Source: Nitrospiraceae bacterium
GTDB lineage: Bacteria; Nitrospirota; UBA9217
DNA length: 20,036 bases
Direction: 5' to 3'
Assembly: GCA_003454665.1 (NCBI GenBank)
Contig: DMKB01000137.1
Location: 1-20,036, forward strand
The translations under genes and the position numbers were made by a program. The notes beneath the pieces are model-generated. The model had not been told where the DNA came from, made no database searches, and saw nothing but the letters and a program-made list of their open reading frames with translations. Below are positions 6,247 through 13,700 of the stretch, one piece after another (the stretch's first letter is position 1; the number at the start of each line of letters is the position of its first letter).

Positions 6247-9123
6247 TTAGGCGCGACTTGCAAGGGCGGAGGCGCTCAATATTTTCTTGAGCGTACCGAG
6301 CATGTCCTGTTCATCGAAGGGCTTAACGAGGTAGTCTTGAGCGCCCATTTCGAGGGCCTTTTGCCGGTGCTTATCGCCCGCCCGCGAGGTGAGGACGACG
6401 ACGGGAATTTTCTTAAGCTCGGGACTCCGCTTCATTTCCGCGATCAGGTCATACCCATGCATGACCGGCATCTCCAGGTCGGTGATCACGACGTCAAATT
6501 TCTCGGCCCCCATGGCAGTGAGCGCTTCCACGCCGTCCGGAGCGACCGCCACCTCGTACCCCGCGCGGTCGAGGAACCGCTGAACAAATTTTCGAATGCT
6601 GATCGAGTCGTCAACGACCAGGATTCTCGGCTTGAGCATTGCACCGGACGCAGCTTCCGGAGCCACGGCCGCTTCCTTCACTTCCGGGGTAGCGACGATG
6701 CTGGTGACGGCACTGGGGGTCTCCTCGCCGAACACCGTGGCAACGTTGAGAATGAGCCGGACATCACCCTCACCGGAGATCGTTGCGCCCGAGTACAGCG
6801 AGAGGCCCTCGAGGTACTCGCCGAGGGATTTCACCACGATTTCCTCCCGGCCCGTAATGTCCTCGATCATCAGGGCGAGGCGCTTTTCCGCCATGCCGAG
6901 TATCAATGTCGGATGCCGGAAATCATCGCTTTTCTTCTGAAATTTTTCGACAGCCAGTATGGAGTTCAGTTTTACGAGCCTGACCATCGTGTCGCGGAGA
7001 TTCACCATCTCTTCGCCAGCCACGCGCTGGATTTCCTTGAAGGAAAACCGCGCGGTTTCCTCGACGAGGTTCATGGGAATGGCGTATTCCTGCTCGTTTG
7101 CCTTTACAATAAGGGCATGGGCAATTGCCAGGGTGAGGGGAAGCCGGATCGTGAACTTGGTGCCCACGTTTACTTCTGTCTTGATGTCGATTCTTCCGCT
7201 GATCCTCGCGAGCTGGCTCGATACCACGTCCATGCCGACACCCCTGCCGGATATTTTGCCCACCGACGCGGTAGTAGAGAACCCGGGACGGAAGATCAGG
7301 TTGATCGCCTCGGTATCGGAAAGCGACGGCGCCTCAGCGGCATTCAAAAAACCCTTGTCCGCCGCCGCCTTCTTGATAACCGCAGGATCCATGCCCCGTC
7401 CGTCATCCTGAATTTCAATGATGATGCTGTTGCCCTCATGGCGTGCGTTCAGCATAAGAGAGCCCGTCGGGTCCTTCCCGAGCCTGGTACGGTCCTCGGG
7501 AGACTCGATCCCGTGGGAGATCGAGTTTCTGATCATATGCATGAGCGGATCGGAGACGATCTCGAATATTGTCTTGTCGATTTTCGTCTCTCCGCCGGTG
7601 ATCACCATGTTGACCTGCTTGCCTTCCGACTGCGAGAGGTCCCGTACGGGGCGCTGGAAGAGCTGGAAGAGCTTGTCCATTTCGACCATGCGGGCCATGG
7701 TGATTTCATCCTGGAGGTTGGTCGTGATCGTCGATATTCTTCCCGTATCGAGCTCGAGAGTGTCGAAAAAGTGGGAAAGCTCTATCATGATTTCGTTCGT
7801 GTCGTTCGATATCTCCGTCAGCTTCCGTGACAGGAGATTGAAGTCATCATAGCGGTCGAATTCAAGCTCAAAAAAGTCGAGGCCCTGTCCGCCGGCATCG
7901 GCCGGGGCTCCTGATGATTGAGCCGCCGGCGTCTGGTGGTTCAGGGTGAACTCGTACTTATCCTCGAAGTTTTTAATCACCGTCAGAAGACGCTTCTGGC
8001 TGAAGGCAAGCTCTTCGCGGAGGGTTTTAATGTACTCGACCTGCCGCACCAGCCTGTTCCGGTTAACGACCATCTCGCCGACGAGATTCATGAGGTTGTC
8101 AAGCCGCTCTATGTTGACGCGGATAAACTGCTTCTCTATCTCGGCAACGTCTGTCGCTCTGCGCCCGGTACCCCGCTTTTCGCGCAGGCTCGCAGCTTTT
8201 GCTTCCTCGATCTCCTGGCTGAGGGGGCCTCCATCCGTCGGTGGCCCAACGGGTGCTCCCGCAGCACCGGCGTCCCCCTCCTTCGAAACAGCTTCCCGGC
8301 CGGGAGGCGCAGCAATGTGTTCTGCCGGTTGAGCTGAAACCGGCGACTCTGCAACGATCCCGGCCTCCTGCGAGGCCCCGGGCGCTGCGCCCGGTTGTTC
8401 GGTTGCAGGGGGTTCCCCCTCGAGGGGCTCAACTTGGAGGGGCTCAACGACGATGGCGTCGTCATCGATATTGAATGCCCGGTCCCAGGCCATATCCAGC
8501 TCGTCCAGGGGACCCAACGAGGCATCGGGCTGCGGTGCGGCCTGCTCCTGGGCAGGCGGCGTAGGAGAAGAATTTACGGAAAACGTCTGTTCCCATGCAA
8601 TATCGACGTCATCCTTTGTTTCTTCGGCAGGTGGGGCCGTGACGGGTTCGAGCGACTCCGGGGGCTGGGATGGCGGTTCCTGTGCTTCTTCTTCCAGGGA
8701 AAGATCCAGGGCGTCAGACGTGTCTTGGGCGTTTCCGGCAATGCCTTCATAGGATTGAATAATGCTCTCGACGAGACGCTGGTCTTCCGGCTCCTTTGCG
8801 GCGAGTGCGTCAACCATGAGCTTGACGGCGTCAACGGCGTCGAAGAGAAAATTCAGGGTATTTTGCTGGATCGGGACAGAACCGGAACGGAAACAGCCGA
8901 GCATGTCCTCGGCCTTATGGGCCACGTCACTGATGCCCTGGAGCCCCATCATGGCGGCGGAGCCTTTCAGGGTATGGGCGGCCCTGAAGAGCTCGTCGAT
9001 GGTGGCCCGGTTGTCGGGTTCTTTCTCCAGGGTAAGCAGGCCGGCATTCAGGTTCTGAAGGTGCTCTCCTGCTTCCACCAGGAAGAACTCGATAAGGTCT
9101 GATTTATCGAATTGCGCGGCCAT
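6247..9123 (-). CDS. cheA: hybrid chemotaxis histidine kinase CheA-REC
   Basis: The 958-residue kinase of the cluster; it phosphorylates receiver proteins in response to the receptor. Domains: one Hpt at 1-110 with phospho-His50 in AAHTLKGSA; a long acidic, proline-rich linker at 130-320 where a P2 domain would normally be; dimerization helices at about 330-490 with a long insert; HATPase at about 490-655 (N-box IRNSISHGIE at 531-540 with Asn533, G1 DDGRGMD, G2 GRGVGMDVV); CheW-like domain at about 660-805; C-terminal REC at 830-945 with D838/D839, phospho-D882 in TDLEMP and K934. ChpA-type kinases are also hybrids but carry many Hpt domains; this has one, like FrzE. Two near-identical acidic motifs sit in the linker (DIAWEQTF and DMAWDRAF). 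The ATG has a weak ribosome site 5 nt after the receptor stop, implying coupling. Confidence 0.96.
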   Translation of the reverse strand: MAAQFDKSDLIEFFLVEAGEHLQNLNAGLLTLEKEPDNRATIDELFRAAHTLKGSAAMMGLQGISDVAHKAEDMLGCFRSGSVPIQQNTLNFLFDAVDAVKLMVDALAAKEPEDQRLVESIIQSYEGIAGNAQDTSDALDLSLEEEAQEPPSQPPESLEPVTAPPAEETKDDVDIAWEQTFSVNSSPTPPAQEQAAPQPDASLGPLDELDMAWDRAFNIDDDAIVVEPLQVEPLEGEPPATEQPGAAPGASQEAGIVAESPVSAQPAEHIAAPPGREAVSKEGDAGAAGAPVGPPTDGGPLSQEIEEAKAASLREKRGTGRRATDVAEIEKQFIRVNIERLDNLMNLVGEMVVNRNRLVRQVEYIKTLREELAFSQKRLLTVIKNFEDKYEFTLNHQTPAAQSSGAPADAGGQGLDFFELEFDRYDDFNLLSRKLTEISNDTNEIMIELSHFFDTLELDTGRISTITTNLQDEITMARMVEMDKLFQLFQRPVRDLSQSEGKQVNMVITGGETKIDKTIFEIVSDPLMHMIRNSISHGIESPEDRTRLGKDPTGSLMLNARHEGNSIIIEIQDDGRGMDPAVIKKAAADKGFLNAAEAPSLSDTEAINLIFRPGFSTTASVGKISGRGVGMDVVSSQLARISGRIDIKTEVNVGTKFTIRLPLTLAIAHALIVKANEQEYAIPMNLVEETARFSFKEIQRVAGEEMVNLRDTMVRLVKLNSILAVEKFQKKSDDFRHPTLILGMAEKRLALMIEDITGREEIVVKSLGEYLEGLSLYSGATISGEGDVRLILNVATVFGEETPSAVTSIVATPEVKEAAVAPEAASGAMLKPRILVVDDSISIRKFVQRFLDRAGYEVAVAPDGVEALTAMGAEKFDVVITDLEMPVMHGYDLIAEMKRSPELKKIPVVVLTSRAGDKHRQKALEMGAQDYLVKPFDEQDMLGTLKKILSASALASRA

Positions 9124-9128
9124 ATGGT

Positions 9129-11015
9129 TTATTCAATGATCCCGAGCTTCATATCCTCGTCAGGGGTGGTTATTTCCTCAGTTATTGACGGTAGCGTGTC
9201 AAAACTCGGCAGCTCACCTTCGGGCTCCTCTATTATGGGCTGCCCATCGACGCCGAGTTTGAACCTGCCGATGGCGTCGGTGAGCTGCTTCGACAATCCC
9301 GTCAGCTTTCCGATCGTGGAGACCGTTTCCTGTACGCCGATCGTCGTCTCATGGGTCACCTTGGATATCGTGTCCATGGAGCGCACCACGCTCTCCGTCA
9401 CCTTCACCTGATCACCGGCAGCCTGGGTAATATTCGTAACGAGGCTCGCCGTCTGTTTCACGATCTGCTCAATCTCACGGAGGCTCGTGCCGGCCTGGTC
9501 GGCCAGCCGGGTTCCCTCTTCCACTTCCTGCGTGCCCTCTTCCATGGCAGTCACGGCTTCGCTCGTCTCCACCTGGATGCCCTTGATAAGGCCGGTGATG
9601 TCCTTGGTGGCCCTTCCTGCGCGTTCCGCGAGCTTCCTCACTTCATCGGCAACCACGGCAAAGCCCTTGCCCTGCTCTCCGGCCCGCGCCGCTTCAATGG
9701 CCGCGTTCAACGCGAGGAGGTTTGTCTGTGTCGATATTTCGTTAATCACTTCGATGATGGCCCCGATCTCGAGGGAGCGCTCGCCGAGGCTTTTGATCTT
9801 TTTTGCGGTGGACTGCACTGCCGACCGGATTCGCTGCATGCCCTGCATGGCCTCGGTCACCGACGCGCCGCCCTTGACGGCCGACTGGGTCGCCTTGTGT
9901 GACGCCTGTGTCGCGGTCTCCGCGTTCTCCGCCATCCGCTGAATGGTTTGCGACATGGCATGCACCGATTGTGAGGCAGTCTGGATCTGAACGGACTGCT
10001 GTTCAGCACCGTCCCGCATCCGGGCCGATGAATTATAAATTTCCGTCGTTGAGTGTCGTATTTCCGTTGCCACGTTACTGGCGTGGGTAACGAGTGTTTT
10101 GAGGCCGGCGAGCATGAGATTGAACGCATCGGCCACCGATCCCAGGGCATCGGCCGTAACTGCCGCCTTGGCCGTAAGATCACCTTCCGCGGCCGAGCTC
10201 ACCACTGAAAGGAGATCCATGACCTGGTGCTGCATCCTGTCCCGGTCGGTCTCGGTATGGACCAGGCCCTGGAGCCGCCTGATCGTTATGTTGAGTGTCT
10301 CGCCCAACTGGCCGAGCTCGTCGCCTGTTTTTATCTTTGCCTCGGTCGTCAGGTCGCCCCGTCCCAAGGCTTCAGCCGCCTTCATTAATTCGCGCATCGG
10401 AGAAACGACGCGGGAGGTAAAGAACAGCGTAAGAACTGCCAGGGTGCCGAAACCGAAAATGCCGACGAACAGGATGGGAGTAAGCAGGTGTTCCAGCCTC
10501 GTTTTGATAGACGTCAGATTCAGGCCCAAATGCACGGCCCCGAGTTTGCCCCGGGAAATGGGGGACGCGATGTCGATGATCTGAAGTTCATTCCCCTTCA
10601 GGAAAATCGTAACTTCCTTCGTACTGAAGGGTTCTCCCCGCTTCATCACGTTGACGTTCTTAAGCTCTTTCGGCAGGGAGCCGTCCTCGAAAGACGACGC
10701 GATGACCTTTCCTTTCGCGTCCCGGATATAGCTGTAAGCTATGTCTTGCTGGCTGATCGCTTCACCGAGGACGAACTGGAGCATGCCACTGTCCCCGCTC
10801 CGGATCGGCTCGGCGGCCCGGCTGCTCAGGCCGTCGGCCAGGATCAGCGTCTTGTTCGTTGCTTCGCTCGTGAGCGTATTGCTTACCTGATAGTATATGA
10901 CGGCGAGGATCAGGGCGCCGAAGAAGGCCGACAGGATAAGGATCATGAAAACGATTTTTACCTTGATGCTCAAACGGAAGAACAGTTTTCCAAAGACCTT
11001 CTGTAGTATTGCCAT
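9129..11015 (-). CDS. methyl-accepting chemotaxis protein, PilJ-like position
   Basis: A 628-residue membrane chemoreceptor. A basic N-terminus (KLFFRLSIKVK) leads into TM1 at about 20-42. A periplasmic sensor region spans 43-180, with a short PAS/Cache-like sequence (AYSYIRDAKGKVIAS near 93-107). TM2 is at about 181-203. A HAMP follows (about 201-253) and a second HAMP-like unit (about 265-310, AAEGDLTAKA). The coiled-coil signalling domain has the conserved tip at about 417-472 (STQTNLLALNAAIEAARAG, FAVVADEVRKLAERAG). After the coiled coil is an acidic tail ending LGIIE; there is no NWETF-type CheR-docking pentapeptide. A good ribosome site (AGGGAG) precedes the ATG, 13 bp after the cheW stop. 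Placement between CheW and CheA matches PilJ of Pil-Chp systems. The ligand is unknown. Confidence 0.95.
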   Translation of the reverse strand: MAILQKVFGKLFFRLSIKVKIVFMILILSAFFGALILAVIYYQVSNTLTSEATNKTLILADGLSSRAAEPIRSGDSGMLQFVLGEAISQQDIAYSYIRDAKGKVIASSFEDGSLPKELKNVNVMKRGEPFSTKEVTIFLKGNELQIIDIASPISRGKLGAVHLGLNLTSIKTRLEHLLTPILFVGIFGFGTLAVLTLFFTSRVVSPMRELMKAAEALGRGDLTTEAKIKTGDELGQLGETLNITIRRLQGLVHTETDRDRMQHQVMDLLSVVSSAAEGDLTAKAAVTADALGSVADAFNLMLAGLKTLVTHASNVATEIRHSTTEIYNSSARMRDGAEQQSVQIQTASQSVHAMSQTIQRMAENAETATQASHKATQSAVKGGASVTEAMQGMQRIRSAVQSTAKKIKSLGERSLEIGAIIEVINEISTQTNLLALNAAIEAARAGEQGKGFAVVADEVRKLAERAGRATKDITGLIKGIQVETSEAVTAMEEGTQEVEEGTRLADQAGTSLREIEQIVKQTASLVTNITQAAGDQVKVTESVVRSMDTISKVTHETTIGVQETVSTIGKLTGLSKQLTDAIGRFKLGVDGQPIIEEPEGELPSFDTLPSITEEITTPDEDMKLGIIE

Positions 11016-11028
11016 CTCACACTCCCTC

Positions 11029-11535
11029 TCAGGCGAGTTTAACCGCTTCGAAAAGCTCGTCGATATCCAACAACGCCGCCGCGTCCCCTACTTCATCGCG
11101 ATGTACGATCGCCTTGAAGAAACGATTCCGCTCTGCAGCGGTCTTATTGACGCCGGAATCCGGCGGTACCGCAAGAAAACGACTTTCCGGGACAGACACA
11201 ATCTCCGAAACAATATCTACGAGGATCCCGAAAACATACTGCCCGTGCTGGATGATAATAATCTGGGGCGGTTGCGAATGCTGGGGCAGAAGGAGCGGTT
11301 GTCGAACGTCTATGATCGGAACAATAGTCCCTCTCAGATTGATTACACCCAAAACAAAGGCGGGGGCGGTTGGGACGGGAGATATTTTCTGCGGGATTAT
11401 GATTTCCGTCACCATCTCGACGGGCAGCGCATACGTATCTCCACCTAACGCAAAGAGGCAAATTCGTATCTCTTCTTCCGGCGGTGTTACCTCTTCATTT
11501 TCTTCCGTGGTGACGTCCTGTTCGATTTCGGCCAA
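11029..11535 (-). CDS. cheW: CheW-like adaptor (first CheW of the cluster, PilI-like position)
   Basis: A 168-residue CheW protein with a 22-residue acidic N-terminal extension before the domain. The domain has ICLFALGGDTYALPVEMV, TEIIIPQ, the FVLGVINLRGTIVPIIDVR core (about 60-78, the most canonical of the three CheW proteins here), and YVFGILVDIVSEIV. The start codon is TTG at 11535: a strong GGAGG lies 6 nt upstream, and no ATG fits better. It lies 22 bp after the PilH-like gene and 13 bp before the receptor. By position and canonical core it is the likeliest main receptor-kinase coupler. Confidence 0.93.
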   Translation of the reverse strand: MAEIEQDVTTEENEEVTPPEEEIRICLFALGGDTYALPVEMVTEIIIPQKISPVPTAPAFVLGVINLRGTIVPIIDVRQPLLLPQHSQPPQIIIIQHGQYVFGILVDIVSEIVSVPESRFLAVPPDSGVNKTAAERNRFFKAIVHRDEVGDAAALLDIDELFEAVKLA

Positions 11536-11557
11536 GCGGGGCCTCCACGCCCAGGGT

Positions 11558-11917
11558 TTAGATGTACTTTTTAACGGCCTTCAGCAGGTCCTCCGGGTTA
11601 AAAGGCTTTGTTAAATACTCATCTGCACCCTGTTTCATCCCCCAGAATTTATCGCTTTCCTGGTCTTTCGAGGTTACCATGATTATCGGTATATTTTTAT
11701 ACTGATCATCGCTCTTGATGGTCCTGCACACCTGAAACCCGTTCTTTTTCGGCATGATTACGTCGAGAATGATCAGATCAATCGGTTCTGATTTTACTTT
11801 TTCTTCCGCCGCTTCGCCATCCATGACGGTTACGATCGTATGGCCCGTTGACTGGAGGGTGGCCTGGAAAATCTGGAGTTCCGCCAGGCTGTCGTCTGCT
11901 ATGAGTATTTTGGCCAT
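11558..11917 (-). CDS. single-domain response regulator, PilH-like
   Basis: A 119-residue stand-alone REC with D8/D9, phospho-D52 in LDVIMP, VTSK at 81-84 and K104 in YLTKPF. The stretch SKDQESDKFWGMKQGADEYL (83-102) closely resembles, from memory, the PilH signature TKDQETDKVWGKRQGARDYL of Pseudomonas, including the Trp that most CheY proteins lack. PilH proteins act as a phosphate sink or output for type IV pilus control. A strong ribosome site (AAAGGAG) and a promoter-like sequence (11958-11986) lie upstream, so the gene may head its own transcript. Assignment as PilH-like rests on this signature plus the neighbouring CheW-receptor-CheA order; no pilus genes are in the window. Confidence 0.92.
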   Translation of the reverse strand: MAKILIADDSLAELQIFQATLQSTGHTIVTVMDGEAAEEKVKSEPIDLIILDVIMPKKNGFQVCRTIKSDDQYKNIPIIMVTSKDQESDKFWGMKQGADEYLTKPFNPEDLLKAVKKYI

Positions 11918-11957
11918 GCCCTTCTCCTTTTACCCGGCTGCCTCACCGGGTGGTTAA

Positions 11958-11986
11958 AAATTAACATATTTCTTTGGTATTGTCAA
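11958..11986 (-). promoter_or_regulatory. sigma-70-like promoter upstream of the PilH-like gene
   Basis: On the minus strand a perfect -35 (TTGACA, 11981-11986) is followed after 17 nt by TAATTT (11958-11963) with an upstream TG as in extended -10 elements. The -10 itself matches only 3 of 6. It would start transcription near 11950, about 33 nt before the PilH-like ATG. Confidence 0.55.
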
Positions 11987-12026
11987 GTTTTCGTTTTTAG
12001 TTCAAGCACTTGCGCCGCTTCAGTCG

Positions 12027-13289
12027 CTATTTTCTGACCCTGATAAGGTTGACGGAAAGAAGAATAAACAGGCTCTTCGCAACCTCGAATTCGCCGAGAC
12101 AGGAGGCGTCGATAATGTTCTGAACCGACCGCTTGCCGTCTACGAGGGCAAAGACCGCAGTATCCACGTCACTCAGGCCCCGCTTGGTCAGCTCAACGGC
12201 ATCTGCTATCAGGGGCTCGAAGAGGACATTGAAATCGGGAATCTTCTGCTGAATGAGCATCCACTCGTCGGAGCGGCGCGCGCCCTCCAGGAGCAGGTCA
12301 TCGACTTTGAGCCGCACCGGGTTGGCGAATGACGGCGGTGCGGATTTTTCGAAAAAGAAATCTCCTTCCCGCCAGGCCATGGCCTTGTACACTTCCCGCT
12401 CCGTATGACTCTTGAGGCACTCGGCGAAGGCCTTGGCGTCGATCAGTTTTTCCCTGGCCAGGGCGCTGTCGATCGGCCCGCTGCTCTTCTGCACGATGCT
12501 GAGGGCGCGGGCAACCTGATCGTCCTTGAGCCGGCATGATCTTCTCAGGAGGGTCTCGAAGGGGGATGCTCCACCGTTACCACTGGATGAGGCGAATACA
12601 ATGTCTCCGTCAAGGAAATAAATCTCGCCGTTTTCGCTCCCCTTGGTGATAACGAGCTTGCCGGACTGGCGCTGGAGGCCGAGCATCTGCATCACCTCGA
12701 TGATCCGGAAATTCGCCAGATTGCCCTTGATTCCCGCGCTGCCGACAGGTTGGGACTTGGTGAGTTCACGGCGGATCATGTTGGGGAGGGCATTTTTTAC
12801 GAATCCTTCGAGCGTTCTCCCGACAACGTCCTGTATCCGGGCCTCCATGCCAGTGAGCGAAGACTCCGGTTCCGGCGCAGCAGGTCGCGGCGGCGGGCTG
12901 TAAGCAGTGCCCCCTCCTTTTCTATCGATAACTTCCCGGATCTTGGCGAGGAGCTCTTCCGGCTGAAAGGGTTTGGTGAAATACTCGGTGATGCCGAGGA
13001 CGTCCACAAATTTCGTCCCGACCTTGTCACCCTTGGACGTTACCAGGATGATGGGGGTCTCCTGGAAGGCGGGGTCTTCCTTCAGGGTCTTGCAGACCTG
13101 GAAGCCGTTCATCTTGGGCATCACGAAGTCCACGAGGATCACGGCGGGATTTTCCGCTCGTGCCTTGATGATCCCCTCTTCACCGTCTGATGCCTGCACG
13201 ACCTCATAGCCCTGGGACGACAGGATCATGTCGATCAGCCGCTGGACCGTCGGGCTGTCGTCAATGCTCAGTATTTTTTCCCCTGCCAT
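12027..13289 (-). CDS. response regulator: REC, helical linker, DUF4388 and C-terminal winged-helix-like region
   Basis: A 420-residue protein that opens the chemosensory cluster. REC spans 1-122: D10/D11 in SIDDSP, phospho-D54 in VDFVMP, K106 in YFTKPF. A proline-rich spacer is followed by an amphipathic helical segment at 148-178 (GRTLEGFVKNALPNMIRREL). A DUF4388 (PatA N-terminal type) domain begins near 187 (IKGNLANFRIIEVMQMLGLQ, then SGKLVITKG, GEIYFLDGDIVFA). The last 60 residues (SDVDTAVFALVDGKRSVQNI onward) read like a small winged-helix module. In the family these proteins are PilG- or PatA-like outputs without DNA-binding domains. The ribosome site (AAGGGG) fits the ATG. The 109-bp gap to the next gene contains a promoter but no terminator, so read-through is expected. 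Confidence 0.93.
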   Translation of the reverse strand: MAGEKILSIDDSPTVQRLIDMILSSQGYEVVQASDGEEGIIKARAENPAVILVDFVMPKMNGFQVCKTLKEDPAFQETPIILVTSKGDKVGTKFVDVLGITEYFTKPFQPEELLAKIREVIDRKGGGTAYSPPPRPAAPEPESSLTGMEARIQDVVGRTLEGFVKNALPNMIRRELTKSQPVGSAGIKGNLANFRIIEVMQMLGLQRQSGKLVITKGSENGEIYFLDGDIVFASSSGNGGASPFETLLRRSCRLKDDQVARALSIVQKSSGPIDSALAREKLIDAKAFAECLKSHTEREVYKAMAWREGDFFFEKSAPPSFANPVRLKVDDLLLEGARRSDEWMLIQQKIPDFNVLFEPLIADAVELTKRGLSDVDTAVFALVDGKRSVQNIIDASCLGEFEVAKSLFILLSVNLIRVRK

Positions 13290-13322
13290 AGGCCTACCCC
13301 TTAAGACATCGATTTAATGACG

Positions 13323-13352
13323 ATAGTAACACGGTAAAAAAGATAAAGTCAA
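13323..13352 (-). promoter_or_regulatory. proximal sigma-70-like promoter of the REC-DUF4388 gene
   Basis: On the minus strand TTGACT (13347-13352) is followed after 18 nt by TACTAT (13323-13328), again with a TG one base upstream of the -10. Matches to consensus are 5 of 6 and 4 of 6. The start would be near 13316, about 27 nt before the ATG. Confidence 0.5.
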
Positions 13353-13369
13353 CAGCTTAAAACGGACGA

Positions 13370-13472
13370 GCAGGCACACGATGGCCTGCAATTGAAAAAT
13401 GCAAATTGTAAAGTGCAAATTGCAAAATTTAAAGACTCCGTTGTCCGGCATCTGGGATCAGGCATCTGGAAT
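13370..13472 (-). repeat. heptad-repeat element, copy A
   Basis: A small hairpin at 13370-13389 (GCAGGC, 8-nt loop, GCCTGC) is followed by twelve in-phase 7-nt units from 13389 to 13472. The first six are AT-rich (AAATTGC, AAAGTGC and similar) and are the reverse complement of the AT blocks in copies B, C and D. After two transition units come CCGGCAT, CTGGGAT, CAGGCAT and CTGGAAT, in the same strand sense as in copies B-D. The strand given refers to the AT block and hairpin. The phase is kept across the block switch. Confidence 0.85.
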
Positions 13473-13638
13473 CGGCCTTTCTCTGCGCTCGTCGAGCGGT
13501 TACGGCTACGATGCCCGTTTCGTCCAAAGGTGTCGTTGTTCGTATTTATACGTTACCGATGCCGCCCGCCGATACGGGCTTCGTTGCCGTTGCCTTCTTA
13601 TCCCGCGTTATTGATTTAAGGCGAAGCCTCTACAATAT
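13473..13638. other. intergenic, nothing recognised
   Basis: Between heptad copy A and the distal promoter lies about 166 bp of GC-richer DNA. Open frames cross it on the plus strand but begin inside the repeat and look spurious. AGGCGAAGCCT at 13619-13629 is a small palindrome with no T-run. Confidence 0.4.
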
Positions 13639-13666
13639 AGTATAGTATTTTTTATTGCTTTGTCAA
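13639..13666 (-). promoter_or_regulatory. distal sigma-70-like promoter downstream of icd
   Basis: On the minus strand a perfect -35 (TTGACA, 13661-13666) is followed after 16 nt by TATACT (13639-13644, 5 of 6). A small palindrome (CAACAA, 3-nt loop, TTGTTG; 13664-13678) overlaps the -35 and could be an operator or a weak icd end. A transcript would start near 13632, run through heptad copy A, and reach the REC-DUF4388 ATG after about 340 nt. Confidence 0.6.
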
Positions 13667-13700
13667 CAAAAATTGTTGGGCTTGCCGGGAAACGTCATTT

